Assembly (NCBI GenBank): GCA_016490735.1
Contig: JAEMWC010000013.1
Location: forward strand, 489,501 to 553,500
Length of the DNA: 64,000 bases
Direction of reading: 5' to 3'
Source of the DNA: Pachyseris speciosa
Lineage: Eukaryota; Cnidaria; Anthozoa; Scleractinia; Pachyseridae
Under the pieces are notes generated by a model. That model made no database searches, was not told where the DNA came from, and worked only from the letters and a program-made list of their open reading frames with translations. This document shows, in pieces, positions 11,001-19,649 of the stretch; within the stretch, counting starts at the first letter, position 1; every line of letters starts with the position of its first letter. Position numbers and translations under genes: made by a program.

Positions 11001-14000
11001 ATCCCTTATTAGAACTGGTGTACATTTGGAAACAGGATGGAGCTGATATCACCGATGATGCTAACATCCAGTGGCAGGATGGAGGAAATGTGTTACAGCT
11101 ATCAGATATTAGTTTCAAAGATGCTGGGGTGTACACTTGTCTTGCGTTCACACCAGAACCCAGAGCGTCGGAAGAGAGCGCGACAGCCATTGTCTCTATT
11201 GCGGGTAAAGCCAACGAGATACATCTAGCAAGCACTTGTATATGCATGATTTTAAAGGCATCCGAAACTAATTGGGTTCAATACGAAGTAAATTATTGCC
11301 AAATACCAACTCTGTGATGTCAATTTGTACATTCTATTTTCCTTTTGAATAACCTCTCTTGTTCCTCACAGGTCCATACCTTTTTTGATGTTTTGCTTTC
11401 TCAAAACTTTTTTCCCAGTTGGTAACAATTAAGAGGCAATCGGTGCAAACAGAGAGCCCCTATTTCCGGTCATTAATGTTTCACTCATTGTAGTTTTATT
11501 GCGCAGGATCGAAATTTGCCAGGGTCACTTGAACAGGAAATATCATTGACACGTGACCCACGTACCATTCCACGATTTAAATTTCGGTCGACACTATCTA
11601 CTGAGCGTCCAACGATATACCAGTCAACTATCGCCAGAAATCTCAGTGTGCTATCGACCAAATATCACCTGGAAACCAGACGTAACCACCTATAATAAAA
11701 GAAATCATTTTTCATTTGCCAGGTGTCCCATCTCCTCCAGCCAACCTCCAGGTAACAGATTGTTACAAGAAGCGAACAAACCTTTCGTGGACTCCTGTTA
11801 TCTCAGGAAGCTCTGAAATCACTCATTACTTGATTGAGCAGGAATCAAACCATGATCCGTTTGTCTTCAATCTCATCTACAATGTTTCAAACCCAAACAC
11901 TACGTCAGTGTCTTTGGATCTACCGGGGTGGTCCACTCTTCGTTTCCGTGTGAAGTCAGTAAATGACTTTGGACCAAGTCGCGCCAGTGCGGCAACGGAT
12001 GCTGGAATTTGTACAACCCCTGTAGGAGGTGAGTTTTAAATACTGACAATGTCCCCACCTCCCCCTTTTCTTCAAACCACCAACGCTTAGCCATTGTAGT
12101 GAAAATTGGAAAATGAATGGTACGTTGTTGGAAGGTTAAAGGCGCGAGATTAGGGCAACGTGCGTTGAGAATAACGACACAAAGCCGGAATGCTTCATTG
12201 ATAGGTGATTTCCTTTAATTAAAAAAACATCGGTGATGTCCAAATATGCATATCACATTTAATTTTCCTTCTTAACAGCGCCAGAGAGTTATCCGATGAA
12301 TCTAAGAGGAGTACCCAGAAGGCAAATGAGCTTTCCATCGCGTGGACTGTAAGTATCGTTTAATTGCGTTTTTATGAAAAGGGGCTATGCGAGTTTACTG
12401 GCTTAGCCACCACGTTTTTGACTTCCAAAGGATTTTGCTATTTGCGTAGTGCCTTTGCGATACGATGTGTGATCAAAAGAGACAGTTACATGTAGCCATG
12501 AAAATACTTTTCATTTCACCGTTTTTTGTTTTGTTTTGTTCTGTTATTTTTATTGTCATGACTCAAAACATTATGACATGCATCCCTTTAACTGAACAAG
12601 GCTTCTAGTCATCTTGTAAATCCTCATAACCTATTTTGCGAACTCTATACTGAATTAAGAAATCAAAGTACAACTATGAAGAAGTCGTGGATATGTGACC
12701 TTATTTGCGATAAGGTGGGTTAAGCCAAGGTGAGTTGAGAAAACGCCGTTTTAACTAGTTTAAACGCGTTTAAACGGCCAGCTCTTTTTTGTTCATGAGC
12801 TTAACGCAATTTAACCTCGGGGTGCAGATTTACATATGGACTCCGTGGTTAAATAAAGTTTTCTTCATAAACATTGATGCCATGTTTTTTGAATATTAAA
12901 ATAAACAAGTTTTTTTCAAAACTTTTACTGTAAAAATGGCGCGTTTAGTTAAAACGAAGAGTATTTCTTAAAGCAAATTTGTATCTGTATTGTGGCTAGA
13001 AGCGATGGCGCCACAAAAAAATAATTTGATTTTAGATTGCGTTGTTCTCGTTTGAATATTTTTTCCAACGGTGAAAATGGCTTCGCGAATGAGCTATATT
13101 TTGTGAGAAAAGTTTTCGTCATCAATTTCTGTGCACACTTGGAAAATATCTTGGGTTGAACGGCTCATTTTTTTTTTCCACAGATCGTGAATTGGATGAA
13201 CGTAGGAGAAGCTGCGCTTGTGACGGAATATTGTTTATAATTTCTTTCGCCTTTCTATTCTAGTGACCAATTATTGCAATTTTTGTTTCAACAGACGATG
13301 TCCAAGATAGAGTGGAATGCTCCCGGTTGCTACTACATACTAAGATACAGAAAAGTAAACATTGGCTACCTTGCTAAGTGGAAAACCGAAAAGATAGATG
13401 ACCCAAGCGTACATGTGTTTCCAGTATCCAATCCCGGATATTACCAGCTCTGGGAGTTTAAGCTCCGTGTAGGCAATCATGAAGATCTGGGACCGGAAAG
13501 TCCTATAAAAAGATCCTTCTCTGGTCAGAATGCGCCTGCAGTCAAACCAGAAAGTACCGAGATGGAGGCAGTAACTGGCAGCACCGCCGCCTTAGCCTGG
13601 GAACCAGTGACTCTAAAAAGAGGAAGTGTCGATGGCTACAACGTATGTATATATTGAATAAATATGTATATGTCTGACGAGAGGTTTTAACATAGAGTGT
13701 GGCCGCACAAAGTTTTATAACCAGGCCGTGCAATTGCTTACAGCGTATTGCCTCAATTTTCCTTCTCCCTTCAGTATTGTGCAGGAACGCACAGTTCATT
13801 GGAATCAATCATACAACACTGTAATCACCAAAGATGAAATATCTGGTTATACAATATGAAAATTCTCTCCAAACTAATAAGGGAGATGAATACGCGGCTC
13901 TGCATTTACCTGTGCAACTTTTGTAAATTGTGTTTTTTATAAATTAGTTCGAACGAAGAAAGGATTGAAGAAAATCCAATGAAAGCTTTCAAAGCTCCCA

Positions 14001-14727
14001 AAAGAAACTGTGTTAGTTTCATCGTAACCAGAAGGCTCCTTTAGGAGTAATATAAATCTTTGTCATCTCACTTGAGAGGTGGTGATGTTACTGAATGCGG
14101 AAAGTAAACCAGAAACAATCCGGTCATTTCTTTGTAAATGTTGTACATAGTTTTAATCCAGGAGTCATGTCATAACTTAGCAAAGCACGCGCATCCGGAT
14201 AAGCGTAGCCCTAAAGAGGACCATTTCTGGTGGCATTGAATGACGTTTGAACACCCTGAGTGAAGGTCACAATCAGAATCAACTTATATTTCTATTCCGG
14301 TAGATTTACTATTGGGGTGAAAGCCGTTCAGTGAACTCCCGACGGCGAAGACAAGCCATTCCGAGCGATGCGGATGTCATTACAGTGATGGGCAGCAAAA
14401 CTCAACAGGCAACTCTCACGAAACTAAAGCCTTTTACGAACTACCAAGTGGTCATCAAAGCATTCAATTCTGGCGGAGAGGGGCCTGCGGGCGATGTTAT
14501 CGTGTTTAAGACTTTGGAAGGTGGTAAGTCAGTCATTTCCCAACAAAACAAAATCAAAAAGGGAAGTGTGAATGATCATCGCATTTATGAACACAACTTT
14601 AGCAGTAGTGAAAATAAATCAAATGAAGAATGATCCTCGCAGTTGTGAACGCAATTTATGCAATTGCGAAAAGAAGCCTGAAAAAAATTCAGGACTTCAA
14701 CGGGGTTTGAACCCGTGACCTCGCGAT

Positions 14728-14780
<53 letters not shown>

Positions 14781-14953
14781 AGGTCAATTGTGGGTTTTTT
14801 TCAGGCTTCTTTTCGCAATTGCATAAATTGCGTTCACAACTGCGAGGATCATTCTTCATTTGATTTCATTTCCGCAGTTCATATATGATTCATTGCATAT
14901 ATCATTCACACTCATTTCTTTCACGGAACATATGAACCCACAATTGACCTGCC

Positions 14954-15003
<50 letters not shown>

Positions 15004-18000
15004 ATCGCGAGGTCACGGGTTCAAACCCCGTTGAAGTCCTGAATTTTTTTCAGGCTTCTTTTCGCAATTGCATAAATTGCGTTCACAACTGCGAGGATCA
15101 TTCTTCATTTGATTTCAAATCCGCAGTTCATATATGATTCATTTCATATATCATTCACAGTGAAAATAAAGCGTGAAAAAAGTCAGGCTTGTACGGAAGT
15201 TGAACCCACGATCTCTGCGATACCGGTGTAGTGCTTTACCAACTGAGCTTACAAGTCAACTGGCAGCTGGTTATTTTGTTCGTCAGTGATCGCCCCTTAC
15301 ATCTTCATTCTTTAATCCGCAGTTCAAATGTATGATTTTCATATTCATGGTCAAAAATTAAAAGGCGGATATGCCAATTGCAGTGTGAATGTAAATTGAA
15401 AACAGGGTATGCTTGTTTGTATTTTCTCACGTATATACATGTCATTTCCTAGAACCTGGCCCTCCTTCAGATGTCCAAACCTATGCATTCGGAGAGTACA
15501 TCCTTGTCACGTGGAAACCACCCGAAGAACCCAATGGCATCATTATGAACTATCAAGTGGGGTCCGCTGAGTACAATGCTTCATCACCAGATACTGCCCT
15601 GGTTACTACGCAGGCAGTCGGGCCTAGTGTATTTAAGACATTGCTGGGTAAACTGGCATTCCAGAAGAGCTATGTGGTTGAAGTAAGAGCAAAGACGAGT
15701 AAAGGATTGGGTGAGGGCTCCAGAAGGACTACAACAACTGTGAAGAGATCAGGTGAGTTTTAACTGGAGTAACAGAACGCTAAGATCAAAACAAAAGAGT
15801 TTTGGCGCATTGCGCCATGGCTACAGTTATCTGCTAAAGTGGTTGATACACTGTTGATATCTCGCATCGCGCGTACTGTTGCTTTCCCATCCCCTCCCCC
15901 ACCCCTGTACAATGTGTCCGGACCAGGTGCAAAACATAAAGCGATAACCTTGAGTTGGGGAGGGCAGGGGAGAGGGCTGAAGCCTTTTATGGTGTGTGTG
16001 TTGGGGGGGGGGGGGGGGGGGAAGGGGAGGTAATAATTGTCTCAACAATTTTGCAACTACTTTTAGATGGGAAATGTTTTGATTAGCTTTTACTGTATCC
16101 TCCTTTCACCTCAGTTAAATCCAAAATTTGTGGAAGGCGGAGTTTTGAAGAGAATAGAGTGAATTGTTTGAATAAGTAAATAACCCTACTGTTATTTTAT
16201 CAGCTCCTGCCAAGCCAGACAAGCCCACGGCCGTTAAAGCAGGAGAGGGTTCCATAAGTGTCATGTATCACTTTGGAGTGGGTGGGGGATGGACCCACGA
16301 GTTCAAAGTCTTGTACAGAAAGAAAGGTGCGAACAATGTTTGTTAAGTTGATGCAGTATTTACCGGTATTTAGTAAGTAATGCCATTCTTTTCTCCTAGG
16401 AGGTCAATAGAGTGCTTAAGTGTGACGTCACAAAAAATGAAAAATTGTAGAATTTGTTGAGATTTTCAGAAGGAGCAAGATGAAAAATGCTAACTCCCCA
16501 AAATCTAGCATTTAAAGGCAAATTGGCTGTGATATATCAACACCGTTATGTTCTATTGACTCCATATAAAGCCCTCTAAATTTAACTTGGACATAACGTT
16601 ATGAACTAAGTCAAATTTAGAAGAATTTGTATGGAGTCAGCAGAGCATAACGGTGCTAATTAGTAGCTCTCAAACTGTGAGAAAATGCTGATTTTGGCAG
16701 GTAAGTCTTTTTTATCGTGTTCTTTCTGAATATCCACACAAATCCCATAATTTCACAAATTTACTTTTTGTGACGTCATCACCTTAGTACTCTATACTGT
16801 CGGCCCTTAATCTATACTGCAATTTCAGTAGCATTATTAATTTGCTTTCCTAAATTTATTTTTTCCCTTACTTCCATACTGTCTTTATTTCCTTTTTTTC
16901 AGTTTTGTGTTTTTTTTTCTTTCATCAATTTCCCATTTTTCCCGTTTATTTGTTTTACAGGGGAAATTGGGGAATTCCAAGAAACGGTTTGGGTGGACCA
17001 TTTCATCACGAAAAGTATTACCGTTTCTAATCTGGAGCCAGAGGTTTATGAATTCAAGACTATTGGTAGGAACCCCGTAGGCACAAGCCTGGCGAGTGAC
17101 ATCACGGAAGCTAGACCAGAGCAGGCTCCACTGATCAGCGGTAAGCACTTAATGCTTTGTAGAAATTTTAAGATGCATGGTAAACGATTCCTCCCAGGGA
17201 GGGGTGATAAAAATAAAGAGCTACAAGTTATGTAACGGGAAGTGTAATTGATTCATTGAGGGCACAATTGTTGGGACTATTGCGGAATAGTAATGCTCGG
17301 AGTGCGCAGAATTGCTTTTCTTTGGGAAAAGGCGCACCATTTTATTCTTTTGATCATTCATTCATTCTTTCTTTCATTCATTCTTTTATTCATTCATTCA
17401 TTCATCCATTTATCCATCCATTCATTCATCCTTCCATCCATCCATTCATCCATCCATTCGTTCGTTCGTTCGTTCGTTCGCGTTCACTCGTTCATTTTCA
17501 TTCATTGTTCATCCACCCATTTAACCATTCATTTATTCCTGAGTTCGTTCTTACGTTCGATTGTTCATTCATTCATTCTTTTTAAATTGACAGTCCTCCT
17601 TTCTTTATCAGAAATTTTAATTGTTTTTCTTGCAAATCACGTCACAGAAAATCATAATGACGATAACGATAATATCTTTCTTGGGTGTGTCAACTTGCTT
17701 GTGGCCGAATACACCAAAGTAAGACGGCTTATATTTTCTCTAATCGATTTTCCATCACCAAATTTTCAGGTCAGAAGGGCAAGTCCTCTGTTTATCGTTC
17801 CGATTGGTTCATTACCCTCATCATTCTTTCCGCCGGGGCACTTCTTCTCCTCGTTATTGTTCTCGTGTACAGACGATGTAAGCGACGAAGAAGCTCCAAC
17901 TTTAAAGGTAAGTAGATCGAGTTATCTGTATGCTGTATCTTTGACGGCGGCCGATCTTAAAGGGGCTATGGCATGGTGAGTTTTATGTCTTGGATTTCAA

Positions 18001-19649
18001 ATTTATTATCATGTACCTTCCATTTGTTTTGAAACAAAATGCTCCTAGATCACCAAAGAAAACACATCGAACTATTTTTCTCAAAGGGGAACAAGCCATT
18101 ACCTGTATTTGGTTGTTTTCTCCCACAACACAAGAGAAGAACTTTAAAAAGTTGGCCTTATGTTTTCAAGTTGTAATCCATCTTAATCTTCGCCTTCCGA
18201 ACCCAAAGAAGCTTATTTGTAGTTTTGTTAAATCGGTAAAATAATTGTAAACTACACTAAACTATTATTTTTTGGTTTCTCTGTTTCCAATATCTTTTTC
18301 AGCTTTTCAAAAACTCACTCGCGACATAGCTCGTTTAAAGACCTCAATTTCCCTGGTCACGAGAAAGGGTTGTTTTCAAGGCACTTGCATTCGCAGTCAC
18401 TGAGACTTGTTTGAAAATGCTTGATCGATCTTTGTTATGATACTTTTGGTTCAATAGTTTTTTATTTTGAGTTTTTTTTTTTTTTTTTTTTTTTGGTTCT
18501 TAGCCTTAAAATTGGGTTAAAACCAATTCTTGTGTTTCACGGTTCGCAGTACACTGCTTTGCTTGTACCTGCATTTCAAAGAATTTCTGTGGGTTTGTAT
18601 GCTTGCATTTGCATTTCAATTGCCATCAAGAGGACATTTACTGAATCATCTTGGAAAAGAAAACAAGCGAGGTTTTGAAAATATTCACCAAGTTGAAAAA
18701 TGAATATTTCCTTCCCCAGACCCAATCCTCCCAGTCTTGATACAGTGAATTGTTATTTATTTATTTATTTATTTTTTTTTTTATTAAGAATTTTTTTTTA
18801 CCTATGTGGTCAATCAAAGTTTTACATAAAGCTGTAGATTTTAGTTTTTTCAGATTTTGTTTTCGGCAATAACACCCTTCTATTGTGATCTGTTGGTTTT
18901 TGTTTTGGATTGGAACTCTTTATTGTTTTCTGTGCTTTTCAAAGCAGTGCTAAAATAAATCGCTCAATAAAGCAGAATTACAGCTAAACAAAGTGCGCTG
19001 CGCTCGTTCAAATGAACCTGATAGAATTTTTTTTTCTCATGAGGCACTTGAAATCTTTAATTTGTCCATAGTTAATAGAGGGAAATGGTTATGAAACGTA
19101 TTTTTGTTTGCTATTTGGGGGATGACCCTGCACAAATAACAATAGGTGGTTACTCGTGTTCCTGCAACTAACCAATAGAAACATTGCGATTATGTAATTC
19201 ATGCATAATACATGAGTGCAAAACAAAAGATGTGCACGGTCATGGACCTTCGAGCATAAATCTTGGCCTCCTTTTTTAGCTCCTTTGATGTTAGCCGGGC
19301 TTCATAACCATTTCCCTCTATTAACTATGGTTTGTCTCATTGAGGACTTAACATTTCAAAAGTTATACAACTCACATTGCTTTCTTCCATAGTTACGGAG
19401 CATGAAAAGGAAATGAAAAAGGAGACCATCGAGGAGAAAATCCCTGAGGACGTGGACGTGGACATTAAACGGCGAGAACATTGGAAAAAGAATCTCCAGG
19501 ACAAGCTGGAAGTGGAATCTCAGGACAGTTTGGATGAGTACGGTGGGGAAGCCGCTTACTTTGCTGAAGACGGTTCATTTGTGGGCGACTTGAAGCAAGG
19601 GCGTGACAGCGATTCCGTGTATGACGAAATACCTGACCCTGCTGTTTAA
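402..19649 (+). CDS. L1-A: L1-family Ig/FN3 cell-adhesion receptor, 5'-partial, multi-exon
   Basis: Predicted single-pass membrane adhesion protein. Exons in order: Ig array (402-647, 2071-2316, 3134-3379, 3915-4160, 4497-4742, 5274-5519, 6337-6582, 7118-7363, 7700-7945, 8130-8375), Ig exons 9080-9340, 10016-10297 and 10917-11204, FN3 exons 11723-12028, 12279-12348, 13295-13642, 14304-14523, 15453-15752, 16204-16326 and 16961-17140, TM exon 17770-17907, last exon 19393-19649. Borders follow GT-AG and the phases fit throughout except for one missing base in 12279-12348. L1 membership rests on five FN3 domains in the order of the two paralogs in this window, a TM starting W-F-I and a tail with D-S-L-D-E-Y plus E-D-G-S-F-V-G. 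Known L1 proteins bind ankyrin through that tail. The start codon and signal peptide lie upstream of the window. Which array exons enter one mRNA cannot be told from DNA. Confidence 0.85.
1080..1199. mobile_element. Foldback MITE in array intron, copy 1
   Basis: Inverted arms: CAGTTGCTCGAAGCATG at the left and its complement at the right, around inner GGTTAGCGCTAACC. It sits between exons A and B and is carried along in each array unit. Confidence 0.65.
1450..1550 (+). pseudogene. Truncated Ig exon D0 (second half only)
   Basis: Matches the second half of exon D (from R-F-E-I-Q to L-K-V-L) and keeps the donor GTAAGC, but the acceptor and the first half are gone because of the 1523-bp deletion. 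Upstream sequence is the intron that normally precedes exon B. It cannot encode an Ig domain alone and is probably unspliced remnant sequence. Confidence 0.85.
1735..1826 (+). pseudogene. Half Ig exon E' (copy 1), 3' truncated
   Basis: Follows an ACAG acceptor and reads S-P-S-L-S-S to the first Ig Cys and G-N-P-V, then is replaced at about 1826 by array intron sequence with no donor. Compared with intact E (8130-8375) it lacks the core Trp and second Cys. It marks the recombination junction between units. Confidence 0.85.
2071..2316 (+). CDS. L1-A Ig exon A1
   Basis: 246-nt phase 1-1 Ig exon. Acceptor is a T run of about 33 followed by GTTGCAG, donor GTAAGTG. Ig Cys / W-T-K-D-G / Y-W-C core intact. 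Five sequons (NQT, NAT, NQS, NAT, NAS). Reads V-I-E-A-D-N before strand B, whereas A2 has V-I-A-A-D-N. Confidence 0.88.
2749..2868. mobile_element. Foldback MITE in array intron, copy 2
   Basis: Same element as at 1080, offset 1669, duplicated as part of the Ig unit and not by its own movement. Confidence 0.65.
3134..3379 (+). CDS. L1-A Ig exon B1
   Basis: 246-nt phase 1-1 Ig exon with acceptor TTTTTAG and donor GTAAGTA. Core C-S-A-I-G-N, W-Y-R-G-G and K-Y-W-C. Sequons NQT, NES, NSS and NAT. Copy B2 is identical in protein. Confidence 0.87.
3915..4160 (+). CDS. L1-A Ig exon C1
   Basis: 246-nt phase 1-1 Ig exon, acceptor TTTGCAG, donor GTAAGTA. Core C-A-V-T-G-N, W-M-K-D-G and E-Y-W-C. Differs from C2 at two residues (T-I-I-E-N-E-N here, T-V-I-E-N-D-N in C2). 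Confidence 0.87.
4497..4742 (+). CDS. L1-A Ig exon D1
   Basis: 246-nt phase 1-1 Ig exon, acceptor TTTTTGTAG, donor GTAAGCG. Core C-S-A-Y-G-N, W-S-K-D-G and K-Y-W-C. Sequons NAT, NIT and NKT. Identical in protein to D2. Confidence 0.87.
4927..5018 (+). pseudogene. Half Ig exon E' (copy 2), 3' truncated
   Basis: Same truncated E-type half exon as at 1735-1826, offset 3192, with the same fusion to array intron sequence. Its presence in two units shows that the junction existed before the last unit duplication. Confidence 0.85.
5274..5519 (+). CDS. L1-A Ig exon A2
   Basis: Copy of A1 at offset 3203. Acceptor tract is interrupted poly-T (T runs broken by G) ending GTTGCAG. One amino-acid change from A1 (E to A before D-N-A-T). 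Confidence 0.87.
5952..6071. mobile_element. Foldback MITE in array intron, copy 3
   Basis: Same element as at 2749, offset 3203, duplicated with unit 2. Confidence 0.65.
6337..6582 (+). CDS. L1-A Ig exon B2
   Basis: Copy of B1 at offset 3203, identical protein, same phase and splice borders. Confidence 0.87.
7118..7363 (+). CDS. L1-A Ig exon C2
   Basis: Copy of C1 at offset 3203 with two conservative replacements near strand B. Splice borders unchanged. Confidence 0.87.
7700..7945 (+). CDS. L1-A Ig exon D2
   Basis: Copy of D1 at offset 3203, identical protein, donor GTAAGCG. Confidence 0.87.
8130..8375 (+). CDS. L1-A Ig exon E (intact)
   Basis: Only complete E-type exon in view: acceptor TTCCACAG, donor GTAAGTT, 246 nt, phase 1-1. 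Core C-N-A-T-G-N, W-S-K-D-G and K-Y-W-C. Sequons NAT, NQS, NMT and NAS. The two half copies upstream derive from this type. Confidence 0.87.
9080..9340 (+). CDS. L1-A Ig exon F, divergent Ig
   Basis: Open frame ending at donor GTAAGC, phase 1-1, 261 nt from the chosen acceptor ATTCCAG. Acceptors at 9036 or further upstream would also keep frame, so the start is uncertain. The two Cys are present (F-N-C-T-T and Y-S-C-V-P), but the core Trp is replaced in Y-N-F-Y-Y. Not similar to the array exons. In L1-B the equivalent position is a two-exon Ig. Confidence 0.7.
10016..10297 (+). CDS. L1-A Ig exon G
   Basis: 282-nt phase 1-1 Ig exon, acceptor TCCTCAG, donor GTAAGG. Reads P-S-F-D-K-E-P-F-G-P-F-Y-L-F, then L-P-C, K-W-F-K-D-G, S-G-R-Y-T-C and G-K-T-N-A-S. 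Clear homolog of L1-B exon 61212-61487; no homolog is found in L1-C. Confidence 0.88.
10917..11204 (+). CDS. L1-A Ig exon H (last Ig)
   Basis: 288-nt phase 1-1 exon, acceptor CATGACAG, donor GTAAAG. Ig with L-R-C-K-A-T-A-D, Y-I-W-K-Q-D-G and D-A-G-V-Y-T-C. Same length as its homologs in L1-B (60096-60383) and L1-C (34843-35130). Confidence 0.88.
11723..12028 (+). CDS. L1-A FN3 domain 1
   Basis: 306-nt phase 1-1 exon encoding a complete FN3: P-S-P-P-A-N-L, L-S-W-T-P, I-T-H-Y-L-I-E-Q, F-R-V-K-S-V-N-D-F-G-P-S. Acceptor TTTGCCAG, donor GTGAGT. Homologs in L1-B (312 nt) and L1-C (306 nt). Confidence 0.88.
12279..12348 (+). CDS. L1-A FN3 domain 2, first exon, one base short (frameshift)
   Basis: Short exon that starts FN3-2. 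It reads S-Y-P-M-N-L-R-G-V-P-R in the expected frame, then needs one extra base to read A-N-E-L-S-I-A-W-T as in the paralogs. The exon is 70 nt; both homologs are 71 nt (33428-33498 and 56638-56708), going from phase 1 to phase 0. The missing base lies near 12318. An AG at 12285-12286 could serve as an alternative acceptor that restores the frame, giving S-T-Q-K-A-N-E-L-S-I-A-W-T at the cost of the N-L-R-G-V segment. A sequencing or assembly error is also possible. Confidence 0.75.
13295..13642 (+). CDS. L1-A FN3-2 end and FN3-3 start
   Basis: 348-nt phase 0-0 exon, acceptor TTTCAACAG, donor GTATGT. Reads I-E-W-N-A-P-G, P-G-Y-Y-Q-L-W-E-F, Y/S-G-Q-N linker, then L-A-W-E-P-V-T and G-S-V-D-G-Y-N. 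Same exon layout in both paralogs. Confidence 0.87.
14304..14523 (+). CDS. L1-A FN3-3 end with basic cleavage-like site
   Basis: 220-nt exon, phase 0 to 1, donor GTAAGT. Reads I-Y-Y-W-G-E-S, then N-S-R-R-R-R-Q-A-I-P, T-N-Y-Q-V-V-I-K-A-F-N-S-G-G-E-G-P. The R-R-R-R run fits a furin-type proprotein convertase site. L1 proteins are known to be cut in FN3-3 at a basic site, and both paralogs here also have R-R-R-R. Confidence 0.87.
14692..14765 (-). repeat. tRNA-derived SINE head, copy 1
   Basis: Reverse strand shows an A-box (TAGCTCAGTTGG) and a B-box (GGTTCAAACCC) in a 74-nt tRNA-like block. The anticodon loop is one base too long and has C instead of U33, so a working tRNA is unlikely. It sits inside an intron of L1-A and forms an inverted pair with the copy at 14966. 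Confidence 0.7.
14966..15039 (+). repeat. tRNA-derived SINE head, copy 2
   Basis: Identical tRNA-like block in opposite orientation to 14692-14765. The flanks are also inverted copies (CTTCTTTTCGCAATTGCATA and complement), making a near-palindrome of about 470 bp (about 14632-15099). Confidence 0.7.
15185..15257 (-). repeat. tRNA-derived SINE head, related type
   Basis: Reverse strand has A-box AGCTCAGTTGG and B-box GGTTCAACTTCC and a CCGGTAT anticodon loop, again lacking U33. Followed by a tail (15300-15345, CATTCTTTAATCCGCAG) also seen at about 50-100 in the window. Confidence 0.6.
15453..15752 (+). CDS. L1-A FN3 domain 4
   Basis: 300-nt phase 1-1 exon with a complete FN3: P-G-P-P-S-D-V, L-V-T-W-K-P-P, P-N-G-I-I, S-Y-V-V-E-V-R-A-K-T-S-K-G-L-G-E. 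Acceptor TTTCCTAG, donor GTGAGT. Confidence 0.88.
16204..16326 (+). CDS. L1-A FN3 domain 5, first exon
   Basis: 123-nt phase 1-1 exon: P-A-K-P-D-K-P-T, M-Y-H-F-G-V-G-G-G-W-T-H-E-F, L-Y-R-K-K. Donor GTGCGA is weak. Homologs in L1-B and L1-C have the same 123 nt. Confidence 0.86.
16408..16794. mobile_element. Foldback element in L1-A intron
   Basis: Ends TAGAGTGCTTAAGTGTGACG and, inverted, CGTCATCACCTTAGTACTCT; the TGACGTCA half-palindromes face each other and inner arms (ATAACGTTATG region) also pair. No coding content. Confidence 0.5.
16961..17140 (+). CDS. L1-A FN3 domain 5, second exon
   Basis: 180-nt phase 1-1 exon, acceptor TGTTTTACAG, donor GTAAGC. Reads V-W-V-D-H-F, I-T-V-S-N-L-E-P-E-V-Y-E-F-K-T-I-G-R-N and A-S-D-I-T-E-A-R-P. 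Confidence 0.87.
17345..17580. repeat. (TTCA)n/(TCCA)n simple repeat
   Basis: Imperfect tetranucleotide repeat in the intron before the TM exon. The long I-H-S-F-I-H reading frames across it are artefacts of the repeat. Confidence 0.85.
17770..17907 (+). CDS. L1-A transmembrane exon
   Basis: 138-nt phase 1-1 exon. Short linker, then a hydrophobic helix beginning W-F-I-T-L-I-I-L and ending V-L-V-Y, followed by the stop-transfer run R-R-C-K-R-R-R. The W-F-I start and basic stop are as in L1 proteins and in both paralogs. Confidence 0.9.
19393..19649 (+). CDS. L1-A C-terminal cytoplasmic exon with altered FIGQY motif
   Basis: Last exon, acceptor TCTTCCATAG, stop TAA at 19647. Acidic/basic stretch, then Q-D-S-L-D-E-Y-G-G-E and F-A-E-D-G-S-F-V-G-D-L. 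In L1 proteins the equivalent of V-G-D-L is I-G-Q-Y, the ankyrin-binding tyrosine; here it is Leu. Further on S-V-Y-D-E-I-P resembles an SH2-binding tyrosine motif. Unlike L1-B and L1-C there is no extra short V-G-K-R-E exon between TM and tail: phase 1 joins directly. Confidence 0.87.

Noticed and set aside
14692..15039. Two functional tRNA-Thr genes
   Set aside because: The anticodon loop has an extra base and lacks U33, and the blocks are embedded in repeated SINE-like flanks.
17256..17979. Frames rich in I-H-S-F-I-H
   Set aside because: Caused by the (TTCA)n repeat; the real exon at 17770-17907 uses a different frame from the 228-residue frame.
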